Shown here: positions 43,460 to 56,440 of the stretch, one piece after another
Layout of the letters: every line of letters begins with the position of its first letter
Numbering within the stretch: position 1 is the stretch's first letter
From: Scleromitrula shiraiana
Lineage: Eukaryota > Ascomycota > Leotiomycetes > Helotiales > Sclerotiniaceae
Assembly (NCBI GenBank): GCA_028455995.1
Contig: JABELC010000013.1
Coordinates: 806,001 to 870,000, forward strand
Length of the DNA: 64,000 nt
Reading direction: 5' to 3'
Notes under the pieces: generated by a model
Told to the model about the DNA's origin: nothing
Database searches by the model: none
What the model saw: only the letters and a program-made list of their open reading frames with translations
Made by a program: the position numbers and the translations under genes

Positions 43460-46231
43460 CTATTGTTCCTCCACCAGCTCATAGAGTTTCAACAACGCCG
43501 GTCTAAAAGCCGCCACCTTCGCAAAGTCACAAATCCGCACCCTCATATAATCAAATGCAACAATAGCAACCTGATCCTTCTTCTCCTCATCCATAACCGG
43601 AATCTTCTGATATCTCTGCGAAAAATGCGTCAATAATATCCTTCTCGCATTCATCTCCTTGCCGATATTCATAGCTTCCGAGGTCGTAGAATGTTTTTTC
43701 GCGACGGCATCGCCTTGCAGTTCGTCGTCGAATGTGGCTTCGTGGATTAGGAGGGTAGCGCCTTGGCCGATTTTTACAAATTCTTTGGACGGGCGACAGT
43801 CGCCGGAATAGGCGACTTTGAAGCCGTTGGGGAAGGTGATTGCTACGGCTAGGGCACCGTGACAATGACTAACACGACAGGCTTCGATTGAGGTAGGACC
43901 ATAGGCCTCTATTTGTTCTGGAGAGAATTTCTCTAGTAAGTTGTTCTTTTTCATAGTCATGGCTATAAGCTCAAGACGATCGAATCCAAAGTTCTCGACT
44001 TCGGAATATTCTTCCAACCAGTTGAGCATCCCATCATCTGATGCAATAACAAGCTTTTTATTTCTCGTTGATTCATCCTTAGATGTTTCCTCGTGCCAAG
44101 CTTTAATTACAGATGTAGTACCAAGATGATGATCAGCATGAAGATGACTGATCCAAATAGCTTTAAGATCAGACAACACAATAGGAGTATCCGCGCCAAA
44201 AACTCTCTTTATCTGACCTAAAGTATTCTCTCCAGCATCAAAGAGATAACTACCATACCCCGGAACTCGAAGTAATGTAGCCGAAACATTTCGATATTTA
44301 GAAGGCAATGCCGAGCCAGTACCCAGAGTGATAACTTCGGCATCTTTGGAAGGTATGTCTTTCTGTAATTCATCAAGCTTTGCTTGATATTCGGCACTTA
44401 GAACCTTCTCTCGAGCTTTCTCTGCTAAGGCTAGAACCTCAGAATTTGCTTCTTTCACCACTCGTTTGGTATCTAAATAAGGAACAATCTTATCATCCTG
44501 AATCTCGAATCTTGGTTCAAGAAGAAGCGTGCTTCCAAGTTTTGCTGGTGTATATGGTACCGAACCCAATGGAGTTTCAAGAGAATTACTAAAAGTAGGA
44601 ATTGGGTAGCGCTCTGAATCAAGAAGATGTAAACGAATAGCCTGAGCCGCTGGTGACTCATAAGCAAGGTAATTTGGGCAACAATCTTTCGACGAAACTA
44701 TATGTTTCAGCGACTTATGATCGTTCATGAACTTTTGTATTCTCGAATCCGCTACAACACCCGGGCCCAATATCCAAAATACGGCATTGACACCACTCAT
44801 AACTTCTTTTGCAGACCATTCTTCTCGAGCAAGTAATCCCTTAATATAGGATGTATCTGGAATATCGACAATTGCAACACCAGAGCCTTCTCTACTTTCC
44901 CCTAAAACTTGTTCGGGAGTAACAGTAGCACCATCCGTTGCAGTAACACTTTTTCCTGCCGCGAGCGCAGCAAAATCCGGACCAGGTTTAACCTTTAAAC
45001 GAATAGCTTCTTTAGGATTGAATTTTCCACGCTGTGTATGGTTTTTAATGATATATGATACCGCACCAGTAGAAGGTTTAGTCGAAGGAAGTGATTCAAC
45101 TAAAGCTCCAGGCCATGGACTTCGGACAAGGACATCAACATTAGGAAGTTCTGCATTTTCTCCAGGCATTGGTCCCGTCCATTTTTGTATCTTACCTTGT
45201 GCGTTTCTGTGAAATATCGTGGCTGGCATACGGACATCTTTCAACTTCATTTGAAAAAGAGTATCCATTTTCCAATCAGAATCGAACATGGAAGCCACAA
45301 CCGCTTTTCGTATTTGATGATTGCTATTTTCCTCATCAAGAAGGGCTTGAGAACCTAAAGCTTCCTGAATCTTCAACTCTTGGCTTTTCTCAGATAGATT
45401 ATCATCTGTGAATTCATCATGAGTTCTTTTTCCAGGACTCTTCATTCCCGTTTCAGAGCCAATTGCCATAACCCAAACTTTAATATTATCATCTTTAAAC
45501 GACGGTTCCCAATCATCCTTCGGCGTATTCTCCCCGACTCGATATTCATTCGTATAAACCGGCATTCCCTTCCTAAACACGAATCTCCTCGCCGTAGCCA
45601 ACGTATGCGTCAAATTCTCGCCCCCATGTATATTCAACCAAGGCTGCGGCGCGCGCATCGACTCCTCCCCCTTCTTCCTCGCCGCCTCACTCTTCTTCTT
45701 ATTCGATTCCACCATCGATGTACTCGTCACATCCGCCAACGTAAGTATCATACCCAATATGCCACCCGTAGAAGCCCAATCCACTTTGCCCGTCAGGAAA
45801 ATCTCCGTCACTTTAATCAATCCCACTCTCTGCTGCACGGCCGCCCTTTGTGTTCCTTCCGCCACATTTCCAAATAGATATCTCTTGTTGTCGAAGTGGA
45901 GGAGTAGTGTCGTTCCAGGTGTGTCCGCCGTGGGTGTCGTTAATACTTGGATATAGCTGCGCATCTTGAACAGACTCCGGTTTGGTTGTTTTATCCTGGT
46001 CTTTGCGCCACGATACACATCCTCTTGATTATCCTGTAGAACTAAGAAGAGTTTGCCCCGAGGAATAGCTGGTGATTCACCCAATTTCGTTGCTGGTGTA
46101 GAGTGGTATTGATTATCGTTTTCCCATAAAAAGTACCTAGGCAAAGCTTTACACCTCCCAGTCCAGCCTCTGCTGAAATGTTTGGTCTGCGATGAAAAAC
46201 GTCGTATACCAATCGGAATACGTTTATACAT
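43460..46231 (-). CDS. Long-form tRNase Z (ELAC2/Trz1 type), tRNA 3'-end endonuclease
   Basis: A single minus-strand exon of 2772 nt, 923 aa, the usual size of the long form. It removes the 3' trailer from precursor tRNAs. The N-terminal half is the inactive metallo-beta-lactamase-like part. The catalytic half starts near residue 637 with GTGSALPSKYRN, then the zinc-binding HLHADHH at 696-702. HCH at 789-791, SGDCRPS at 809-815, HEATFDDE at 830-837, HSTTSEA near 847 and THFSQRYQK at 868-876 follow in family order. Residues 1-50 (MYKRIPIGIRRFSSQTKHFS, later NQYHSTP) are basic and free of acidic residues, like a mitochondrial presequence. A second in-frame ATG at 45964 (MRSYIQVL) begins exactly where the conserved domain begins and would give an 834-aa nuclear/cytosolic form. 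An in-frame TTG lies upstream, but ATG at 46231 is the sound start. Confidence 0.93.
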   Translation of the reverse strand: MYKRIPIGIRRFSSQTKHFSRGWTGRCKALPRYFLWENDNQYHSTPATKLGESPAIPRGKLFLVLQDNQEDVYRGAKTRIKQPNRSLFKMRSYIQVLTTPTADTPGTTLLLHFDNKRYLFGNVAEGTQRAAVQQRVGLIKVTEIFLTGKVDWASTGGILGMILTLADVTSTSMVESNKKKSEAARKKGEESMRAPQPWLNIHGGENLTHTLATARRFVFRKGMPVYTNEYRVGENTPKDDWEPSFKDDNIKVWVMAIGSETGMKSPGKRTHDEFTDDNLSEKSQELKIQEALGSQALLDEENSNHQIRKAVVASMFDSDWKMDTLFQMKLKDVRMPATIFHRNAQGKIQKWTGPMPGENAELPNVDVLVRSPWPGALVESLPSTKPSTGAVSYIIKNHTQRGKFNPKEAIRLKVKPGPDFAALAAGKSVTATDGATVTPEQVLGESREGSGVAIVDIPDTSYIKGLLAREEWSAKEVMSGVNAVFWILGPGVVADSRIQKFMNDHKSLKHIVSSKDCCPNYLAYESPAAQAIRLHLLDSERYPIPTFSNSLETPLGSVPYTPAKLGSTLLLEPRFEIQDDKIVPYLDTKRVVKEANSEVLALAEKAREKVLSAEYQAKLDELQKDIPSKDAEVITLGTGSALPSKYRNVSATLLRVPGYGSYLFDAGENTLGQIKRVFGADTPIVLSDLKAIWISHLHADHHLGTTSVIKAWHEETSKDESTRNKKLVIASDDGMLNWLEEYSEVENFGFDRLELIAMTMKKNNLLEKFSPEQIEAYGPTSIEACRVSHCHGALAVAITFPNGFKVAYSGDCRPSKEFVKIGQGATLLIHEATFDDELQGDAVAKKHSTTSEAMNIGKEMNARRILLTHFSQRYQKIPVMDEEKKDQVAIVAFDYMRVRICDFAKVAAFRPALLKLYELVEEQ

Positions 46232-46655
46232 AAATAGTGTCAGCAAAGGCTCGTCGATTCATCCTTACTCTATGTACTTGTGGACTGAGATAATTACGAG
46301 TTTTTGATTCCAAAAAAGTTACGGTAAGGTATAACGAGATATAAGATTTTCCGTACGGTAACCGAGAAATTGTTATATGGCAGTTATTCACATTGAGTCA
46401 CGAAAAATATTTAGCCAATTTTGAATTTATCAAAGTTGGATATCGCTCTATCGCCCGAGAAAATCTCGGCGTCTATTTCCCCAAATAATCAAGACTTTCC
46501 CATGCTATTCCGGAAGCAGATGTATGTAACACAACACAGAAGTCATTACCACCCCCATCTGCTTAACCCAAACATGTTCATGCAGTAATATGATGCCCTA
46601 TGCCCCATACCCCATGCTCCGTTCCAAATATACGCCGTCGTTGTTCATGAACCGC

Positions 46656-49027
46656 CTAGTGATGACCATTATGCCTCGAAGGAGGATTTTGAGGCCCATA
46701 AGATGCCGCCTTCAGCCGCTGCAGTCTAATCTTTGTTGCCTCCGTACCATCATCTGGCGTAGCTGCTTCCTTGAACCATGGATGTTGAAGAGCCTGCTTA
46801 GCGGTGATACGCTCACTTGGGTCATAAACAAAGATTCTTCGAAGCAGATCAAGAAAGTTTCGACTAAACTTTGTTTGATCACGAATGATTTCCTTTTGAG
46901 AGTTGTCAGTAAGAGAAATAATTTCGTCAAGACCTTTAATACTTACATCTAAACGCTTCATCGCCTTCACAAATCGTCTAGAAGCTCTGGTGGTATCCTG
47001 AGTTGGATAGTCAAGCTTTAATCGCTTGAAGTACCTAGAAGAATATAAGTATGCAAAGAATTACCATTAATGTTTGATTCCTTCCTTACCTTGAAGCTGG
47101 ATTACCTCCATTTCGTTTTGCCATAGCATTGACTTGTTGTATGAGGTGGGTATCTATCCTACTACCACAAACATTTTCCATCATAGCCAGATGTTCCAAA
47201 TTATCATGAGTCTGAAATAGGGCGTCGCCCGTAAAGAATTCAACGAGTATGCATCCAATACTCCATATATCGCATGGGAATGACCAGCCAAGTCCAAGTA
47301 TAATCTCCGGTGCCCGGTAATGTCGTGTAGATACGACGGAAGAGTGATATTCATCCTGAAATGTAGCGGAACCAAAATCAATAAGTCTAATTTCTGTATC
47401 CAGAAGGACTTTTCTTTGGGCAGCTTGTCGGTTAATGGTAGTAGATGAAGAAGGAATTCTTCGAGAATAGGTGAAAGCTTGATATTGACTATCGCAAAGC
47501 AAGATATTCTCTGGTTTAAGATCTGTGTGGATTAAATTCAAATCGTGTAGAACTAAACTACACGTCAGTCAAATAATACCAATTGTAAGGTTAGAATACC
47601 TACAAGCCACACTTGTAAACAGTTGTCGAGCAAAGCTCTGAATTTGTGAATTTGGAAATGGTACGAAGGAGTTCATCTTCAGGAAATCGAACACACTCTG
47701 TCCGAGTAAGTCCATAACTATACAGATATGTCCTCTAAAATCGAAGCAATCTCGAAGATGTATACACCTATTTCGGTTTTCTTGATCATTGGCTTTTAGT
47801 GTTGATAAAACTCGTAATTCGATTTTTGAAGCGTCTCGGTATTTTTGCACAGAGCGGATAATTTTAATAGCAACGAGTTTATCTCTCTCTGTACGATCTC
47901 GGGCCTGTACAACCTTTCCAAAAGTCCCTTGCCCGAGTAATTTTATGACAGAATCTATCCTCTTATCAGCATATATCTAGTAGAAGAGGCGCAAAAAACT
48001 CACATCGTTCTGATATATCTGAGTCAGGAACAACAATGTAATGACCGTCCTCGTCATCGACCTTGATATTTTGGGTATAAGATGTCTTTAAGCCAGTTAG
48101 TCTGTGATACAAGATTGAAAATTCATCGACACTTACATCAGCTTCTTGTCGTACTGCAACATCTCGAGCCTTTATGGGTGGTTTCGGTGGTGGCAGATAA
48201 TTAGTATAAGCATCGCCAACAATTTCAAGTTCTTTTCTCTTCGCCTCATTGGCAATTTGTAGTCGAGTATTCGTCCTTTTCCTCTTCTGTCCTGTGACCT
48301 CTGCGGCCTCGTAACTATTTTGGCCGTTTGATGAATGCGAACCAAGTGAAGTTGCTGCTGTGGTATGAATCGCTGATGTTGTGCGATCGGTGGATATGGT
48401 CGAGCCAGAGCCAGACTTGTATTGTGGACTCGGATCGGCTGTAGGGTCAAGTTGATAGACAGGATCGTAGACTGCGCCCGCGTCATCACGCTTTCTCTTC
48501 TTTGCAGCGTGGCGACCATTTACTGCAGCAGCTGCACGATTTGCACCATTCGAACCATTAGCTTCAACATTCGATACAGTAGCGATAGATGGTTCTGGTG
48601 ATTCGGAATCATCGATGACGATTATTTCTTGAGGTAGGCCATTTTTATAAAATTTGTGCCAATCTGGCTGTCTTGGTTCCTTTGATCTTTGTCTCTTTTT
48701 GGGAGTTTGGGCTGGTTGCTTTGAGCCCGAAGAGGAGGATGAAGCAGACGAAGAAGCAGGCATAACGGCAGGCTTCTTCTCTGATTTGTTAATTGTAGAT
48801 TGTGTGGAATTTGCCGGGTTTAAACTTGGTCGTGGGGGAATAGTTGCGGTAGCACTTGATGATGTAGTGTTGCTACTCGAGGTCGGAATGGTATATGAGG
48901 CACCCAAGCGGCTGCTACCGTTCAACAGATTATTGTTCGCTCGATATGAAGTATTTGACTGATAACTCTGATGATGGGAGTATCCGTAATTGGGATGATG
49001 AGGAGGTAAAGTTGATGGAGTCGACAT
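46656..49027 (-). CDS. LAMMER (CLK-type) dual-specificity protein kinase
   Basis: Minus-strand exons 49027-48137, 48085-48004, 47954-47604, 47552-47090, 47034-46947 and 46892-46656: 2112 nt, 703 aa. Introns are 49-55 nt and phases agree. Residues 1-300 are a low-complexity Ser/Thr/Pro-rich tail with nuclear-signal-like RKRKR clusters and the segment DWHKFYKNGLPQEIIVIDD. The kinase domain has GQGTFGKV at 332-339, the ATP-binding lysine AIK at 353-355, HTDLKPEN at 450-457, DFG at 500-502, STRHYRAPE at 516-524 and SIGCILVE at 539-546. The signature motif reads EHLAMMEN instead of EHLAMMER. The last helices contain FVYDPSERITAKQALQHPWF. Relatives phosphorylate SR-type splicing and stress regulators in the nucleus. 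Two introns (48136-48086 and 46946-46893) are 51 and 54 nt long and free of stop codons in frame, so the unspliced frame also stays open. Confidence 0.92.
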
Positions 49028-49766
49028 GGCACAATTGCAACAAAGTAGTAAAAAAGTAGTGATATCGACCCGTATGGGCTCAGACGATCACGTTCGGATA
49101 AATTGAATTGTAACAAAAAACCTTATAGTAATCCTCAGACTCAAGTATTGTAGACCATCGAGTCTACAATATTAGGAATAAATCGTACGGTGTTATCGAG
49201 AAGTTGATTGCGCAAAAAAGGATCAGATCAAGTTGACGTTCGACGTTGGTAGTGTGGGTTTTGGGGTAAAGGGTAATTCTTTCTATCTTTCTATCTTTCC
49301 GACCGATGGCGTTTCTGCGCGATGAGAAAAACAGAAAAATGTCTAAACACGCGACATTTCTCGGGGGGGGAAATTTGATTAGATTGAGGATTAATGGTCG
49401 ATTTTTTCTTTCTCTTCTGAAGTAATAGAAATAAATAAATAAATAAATAAATATATATGAAATTATTGGAGAGAAACTTTCAATATTGAGATGAATCTTT
49501 GTGGTTTGGTCGCTATATTTTTAGTATTTTTTGGATGTGGGAAAAAAGAGTAACAATTCCTTCCAGTCTTTTTTTTTGATGATATGATTTTCTTATTAAC
49601 CTATATGGTGATGGTGGTGGTGCTGGTGGTGCTGGTGGTGTTGGGGTTTCGTTTCCAAATCGCTTATGATTATTATGATTATTATTATTATTATTATTAT
49701 AGTCATAGTCATAGTACGTATGTATGATATGGTATAGTATAGTATAGTACGGTATGGTATGGTATA
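49028..49766. other. Promoter side of the kinase gene with microsatellites
   Basis: Contains ATAA repeats at 49428-49455, GGTGGT/GCTGGT triplets near 49603-49640, TTA triplets at 49672-49700 and GTATA/GGTAT pentamers at 49734-49766 that abut the LTR element. No gene seen. Confidence 0.5.
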
Positions 49767-49915
49767 TATAAGAGTAGTGGATAAAAAAATGTAGTATTGA
49801 AGGGTTCCGAAGAGGAACAAGGGATAAAAGGCTTTTTAATAAACTAATCTAAACTAATCTATTTTAAAATAATAATAAATAAATACAATCCTATATTTAT
49901 TATATATATATAATA
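49767..49915. repeat. Left LTR of the RIP-degraded element
   Basis: 149 bp. It keeps several G residues that are A in the right copy (GAAGGGTTCCGAAGAGGAAC), but has lost nearly all C and G in its last 32 bases. Confidence 0.8.
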
Positions 49916-52900
49916 AATATTGAAATTTCAAAAATGCTTTATCCTAAAGCTTAATTATATAAATATTTCTTTTTTATCCTAATTCTTATATAAAAACCTA
50001 TTTAAATTTTTTAAATATATTTTTATTTATCATCTATTTATTTTACTTCATTATTTAATTTTTAAAACGTATTAAATATTTTATTATAATACTATTACTT
50101 TTTTTATACAATACACGCTTATATAATAACTTTTCAAATATAAGTTTTAAATTTTGAATAAATCTTTATATGAATGGGCAATTATATAAATTTTCTATTA
50201 AATTAACTACTAATTCTAAATAAACAATATTAATAATAAAATAAATTTTTATAAATAAAAATAATTTAATTTTATATATAAATTTACTTATCCATTTTAA
50301 TACTTTAAAAAAATTTACAAATTATTATTTAATCTTTATATTTTTTTTTTTAAAATCAAATATATTATAGCTTTAATATAACTATAATATTATATAATTA
50401 TTTATTTTATAAAATATAAATTAATAATATATATTATAATAATACTTTATTATTATTGTAATTAATTTAATTGTGTTTATTATTTTGATAAATACAAAAC
50501 GGTAATCAAACTTAAATATGGGTATAATAGAATAAATAGATATAAATATAGTTTTTTGGAATAATTATTTATTCTCCACTAATTCAATTATTGTATTTAT
50601 AGCAATATCTAGTGGTTCTCGGATTCAAAAACCAAACATTATAGTTATAATAAATTGTCTAATTTTTTAAAAAATCGAGTTTGATAAAATTATAAAGATA
50701 ATAAATAAAATCTTTAGTTAATATATATTATTTAATAATGATATAAGATAATATTTAAATGTAATTTTTACAATTTGATTAAATCATTCTAATACATTAT
50801 CTATTTATAAATACTATATTATATTAAAAAATAATTTAATTTTTATATGATTTATTATCCTACATTATAATTCAAATATAAATTTTTTATTTTGATTATT
50901 AATAATTATATATAGAATTCTTTATAAAATCGTAAAAAGATAATTAATCAAAGTATTACTTTATTAATTTATAATCCAAAACATCTTACCCAATATCATA
51001 ATAATTATTTTTAATAATTTATTAATAATAAATAAAGTATAATTATATAAATCGGGGATAAAACTAAATAAAGCTAAAATAAAATTAATAAAAATAATAT
51101 AAAACAAATATATAAATATAATAATTAGCTAAAAACTATCAAAAAATCTATATTATAATATTATTAATACTTTATATAAATAATAATAATATAAGTATAT
51201 ATATAATTTTTTTTTTAAAGCAAAAATAAAAAAATTCTTAAAGACTTTTTTATAAATTTGAGCAAATTTTAGATAGTCAAATTGATTATATATATAATCA
51301 AATATTTTATTTATTATTACTTTAGAAATTATTAAGCAATTATTTAAATATTCTCTATCAATTTTAATATATAATATTCTTTTTTTATATATAAAAAATA
51401 ATATTGCGGTGTTCTTATATAGTTTATTATTGTTCTCTAAAAATTTGATTAATTTGATATATTATAAATCGATTATATATATTATCTTTAATTTATTTAA
51501 TTATTTTATACTAACCTACATTATAGAGATTAAATAAATTAGCTTTTTATTTTAAATATAATTTTTAATGGTTTAATTTGTTATTTTTGTTAATTTCGAT
51601 GTATATTTTTTGTTTATTTTTATAAAAAGCTTTAATAATATATTTAAAATAATATTTAATTTTCTAAATTTGTAATAAACTTTTAATCTAAAATATAAAA
51701 GATATTTCAAATTTTTTTAATAATATGGATTCAATTTTATTAACAAAATAAAATTTATTAAAATTTAAATTGCAATTTAAATAGTAACTGAATAATCTAT
51801 ATAAATTATAATTAATAATTTTATAAACTCGATCATATATTGAATATAATTAATAATCTAATAAAGGCTTACTATTTCAAATTTAATTAGCTAATAATTT
51901 TTTTTTATAAATTTAATTAATTTAAATAAAAACATAATAAATTTTATTAATTTTTATATAAATAAATTTATTTTTAAATAATAAACAAATTTATTAATAT
52001 TTTTAAATAATAAATCAATATTAATATATAATCATTATTTTACCATAAAATAATAAAAAATTATAAATTATTAAAAAGTTAATTAAAGAAATTAAAACAA
52101 TTCTTTTTTTTATTTAATAATATTATCTAGAATTATTTTAGTCATTGCTTTTTTCTTTGAACTTTTATTTAAAATTTTATGTTTTTAAATATTTTATAAA
52201 AGTTTTATTTTATATTTTTATAATATCTATATGTATTTAATATAATGTGAAATATATTAATGTATATATTTAATCAAATTTAAATAATATTTAAAATATT
52301 TTAAAGTTTTCGGAAATAAAAATCCACAAATTGTAGTAAATTTATTTTTTATAAAAATTAAATTTAATATATTTATTTTCTATCTAAGTAATATGATTAT
52401 AAAATATTCAAAAAAGCATTTTTTAACAAAAAAAACAATTTAGGCAATAAAAAACTTTTTAAAAATTTATGAAAAATGTTTAATATATTTGTTAAAAATT
52501 TTGTTGAAAATAATGATATTATCAATATATATTTTAGTAAATATATATTTATTTTATAAAATAATATCAATTTTATATTGCATATAAATTAGCGAATTAT
52601 AAAATTCTATAATTATATATCGAAAATTTTTTTGCCCATAATAAATTGATATAATAAATTTATATTAATAATTTACTTTAATTTTTTATTAATAAAAAAA
52701 ACTTATGTAATTAATAATTAAGATAAAAGAATATTTAAATATTATAATAATAATATTGATTTATATTAAAATAAAATATACATTATGTAAAACAATTTTA
52801 TTAAAATTATAAATATTAATAATAACTTTTTTTTTGTATACACGATTTCTTCTTTATTTATTAATATCTTTCAAATAATAAAGATTGAAAACGAAAAAAA

Positions 52901-55900
52901 TATAAGTAATCTAGTTTAATATAATTTATTTTGTTTATAAAACTTATTAAAAGTTTTATTAATAAAAGTTTTATCTTTATAATCAATTAGATAAACTTTT
53001 GTTTAACTTAATTTATATTTTTTTTTTTAATTGTTAATTAAATTAATCAACAATTTTTTTTCTAGAAGTATAACAGTAAACTTTTTTACATTAATTTATA
53101 ATTAAAAAAATCTAAATATAACTTTTTTTATTGCTCAAATTTATTATATATCGCTAAAAATTGTGATTTTATTTTATATAATCGATTTATAACGATTTTC
53201 TTTATTTATCTTAAATATTATAGATATTGTAATTGTTATTAATATAATTATTATTATTATTATTACTATTATAGCTAACACATTTTTAATAAATAATCTT
53301 GTTTATAAACTCGATGATTTTATGGGTATTTGGGCAAAATAGTATACTTTAATTTTATTTATTGAAATTATAATATTTATATTTATATTAAAAATCTTTT
53401 TTAAATAATAATATTTTAATAAAATAATTATTTGATTTGATAAGTTTTTTAATATAATAATTGGATAATGATTTAATATTAATTATATAAAAAAAATAAA
53501 AAACTATTATTAAATTAATTTAAACACTATATTATAATTTAACAACTCGATTTTTTGCTTTATTGTATTTATTATCATTATTTTTACTTTTAAATAAAAT
53601 AAAATAATTTAGCATTGCTTTGATATTATTATTATTTTTAATTTTTGTGTTTTATCGATAAATTAGATTAAAACTTTAACAAATAAATAATAAAATAAAA
53701 TTATTATCTACAATTTGAAATCAATAATCTATTTCTCAAAAAATACAATATCTATTTTTAACAAAGCCTTCACTTAAAAATTTTCAACAATATAAATTTT
53801 TTAACAAAAATATATAATTAATCTTGTTTTTGTAGAAAAATAAAAATCCAATAAAGCAAACAAACCAATATCATATAATTTATTATTAAAACCTTTAATT
53901 TTTATACTTTTTTTCATATATTAAATCTACACTATAAAGCATATCTAAAACAAAAACTCTTTATCAATCAATAACATCCCATATTCTATATTCAAATACA
54001 CCTAATACAAATTATTTTATAGATTAATTAAAATAATCTATATTTATATATATTTTTTTTTATAAAATATATATTCTAATAATATAAATAAAGATTATAT
54101 AATTGAAAATATTATTTAAAAAACAAAAGATTTTTTAAATCAATTTTTTTTAAATAATATATTAAACTTAATACCAAATAATTTATTGAATATTATTATA
54201 AATAATATAATATTAAAGTTTAAATATTTCATTTTTTATTAAATAAAGAAAAATAAAAACAAAATAAAAATAATAAATCTTAAATAAAAATATTATAATC
54301 TAATATAAAAATAAAAAACATTTTTTAATTTGAATCTATTTTTATAAATAAAACATATATATAAATTATCATTTTGATCAATAAACTTTTTATAACCATT
54401 TTGCTTTTTTTTTAATTAAAAATCGGGTTTTAAAAAAATATTTTTTAATTTTATAGATTTTTAGCCAAAATCCAAATTTTTAATATTTTCGCGATAATCA
54501 CTTTAAATATCTTTATTTTAAATTATTTTTATTTTTATTAAAGAATTTAAAGCAAAATCGACTTTATTCATTTTCTATATATTAAAAACATCAATATAAT
54601 TAATATATATTTATCTATTTTATTGCTTTTTATCATTTTTATTATTATTATTTTCTAATATTTTTTAATAATATACTTTATTATAAAAATCTATATCAAT
54701 ATTTATATTTTCTTTTTCAACTTTATTTTCTTTTTTATATATATTTATAAATATAATATTATATATTTTTTGATTTTTATCCCAACTATAATTCTTTTTA
54801 AAAAAATATTTATTATAATTAAACAATCCATTATCTTTTTATTTTTTGGTTTTTATATATTTAATATTTTAATTAATAACTTGTTCAATAATTTAAATAT
54901 TATTTTTAAAAATAAAACAAAAAAAATTATAATAATTATTTATATAAAATATAGTTTTACTAATAATATTATTACTTTAATACTTGGACTTCTCATAAAA
55001 TAGTTTCTATAAATCATATTAATCACTTTTCTTCTCCATAAATAATTTAATAAATTCTATTAATAAAGTTTTAAATATAAAAACTAATATATAAATATAT
55101 AAATATAAAGTTATATATTTATATATAATAAAGATTTAAAAATATTTTATTTTTACTATACTTATACTTTTATTTAATATTACTATTTCCTAAATATATT
55201 TTTTTAAATCTTTATATTTTTTAATATTATTAATGATATAATAAAGATTTTCTAATCTTTCTAATATAATATTATAAAATATCTAAAAACAATATTTAAA
55301 TTCTATATATTAATTTTTAATATTTGCTTTTAGATTCATATAAATGATATTAAAAATTTTATTAATATATCAAAACTTTATTTTACCTTTAAAATATAAA
55401 TCTAATTACCCCGCTATTTTAATAATAATAAAAAAGCCATCTATTACACTTAAATATTTAATCTTGAACTTTACTATAAAACTATAAACATTATAATAAA
55501 TAATTTTCTTATCAAATATCTCCATAAATTACTTAATTTTATTATTTAACTTAAAATAATCTAAATCTTATAAACAAAAATACTTATTTCCTTCTTTATT
55601 ATAATCATAATTTACAGATAATAAAACAACAACTTATCATAATAATACAATAAATTAATTATTTATAAAAATAATTTAAATAACAAAAAACACTATCCCC
55701 AAAACAAAAATATTACTCATTTTATGATTCAATAAAAAGTTTTTGATTTTTTGAAATTCCAATAAAATATTCACTAATAATTGCACTATTTCGATAACTT
55801 TTATATATTTGTTCAACCAAAAAATAAAAATAAAAATTAAAAATAATTTTAGATAAATTTAATCTAAAACTAAACTCTTTAAAAATACAGAAACTAATCC

Positions 55901-56291
55901 AACAAATACAAAAAATTTGTTTACCATTTTATTACCCTTTACAAAAATGACAATATAACTAAAATTTAAAACAATCTAATTAATAATATTGATTTGATTT
56001 TTAAAAAACTATATAATAAATACAAGACATTTTTAAAAAAATAAATGAAATTAATAAACAAAATATATAAATTCTTTAAAAAATTAGAATTCATTTATAA
56101 AAAAAAAAAAAAATTCAAACTATTTATACAAATATAAAAATTATAAAAAAAAAACGAAATAAAATAAATAATAACAATAAATATCACTAATTTTAAAGAT
56201 TTTAAAAAAAATCTTCAATATAATCAATCCTAACACTCTCACTAATAGAAATTTTAACTATTAATCATATATTTAAAATTGTATTATTATT

Positions 56292-56440
56292 TATAAAAAT
56301 AATAAATAAAAAGATATAGTATTAAAGAGTTCCGAAAAAAAACAAGAGATAAAGAACCTTTTAATAAACTAATCTAAGCTAATCTATTCTAAAATAATAA
56401 TAAATGGGTACAATCCCGTGTTTACCACGTGCACATAACA
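56292..56440. repeat. Right LTR of the RIP-degraded element
   Basis: 149 bp. Its last part (CCCGTGTTTACCACGTGCAC) is nearly unmutated, whereas its first half is more heavily converted to A than the left copy. Confidence 0.8.

Larger units (their letters stand above)
49767..56440. mobile_element. RIP-degraded LTR retrotransposon, about 6.7 kb
   Basis: Two 149-bp direct repeats (49767-49915 and 56292-56440) flank 6.4 kb of almost pure A+T in which every reading frame is closed. The repeats align end to end with no gap; by hand I count about 33 differences, all of them transitions, in both directions. That is the pattern expected when RIP acts independently on both copies. The repeat ends in CA and begins TA, which would be a mutated TG. 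The pentanucleotides outside the two ends are GTATA and ATATG, each one transition from GTATG, so a 5-bp target duplication is possible. No gag, pol or integrase residues can be recognised, so Gypsy or Copia cannot be decided. The size fits a full LTR element. Confidence 0.8.

Noticed and set aside
54770..55003. 77-codon frame in the AT-rich block
   Set aside because: Made almost only of Ile, Lys, Asn, Phe and Leu, as expected from random A+T sequence.
49767..56440. Mitochondrial DNA insertion or AT-rich centromere core as explanation of the A+T block
   Set aside because: The flanking 149-bp direct repeats with transition-only differences point to an LTR element altered by RIP; no mitochondrial gene is recognisable.
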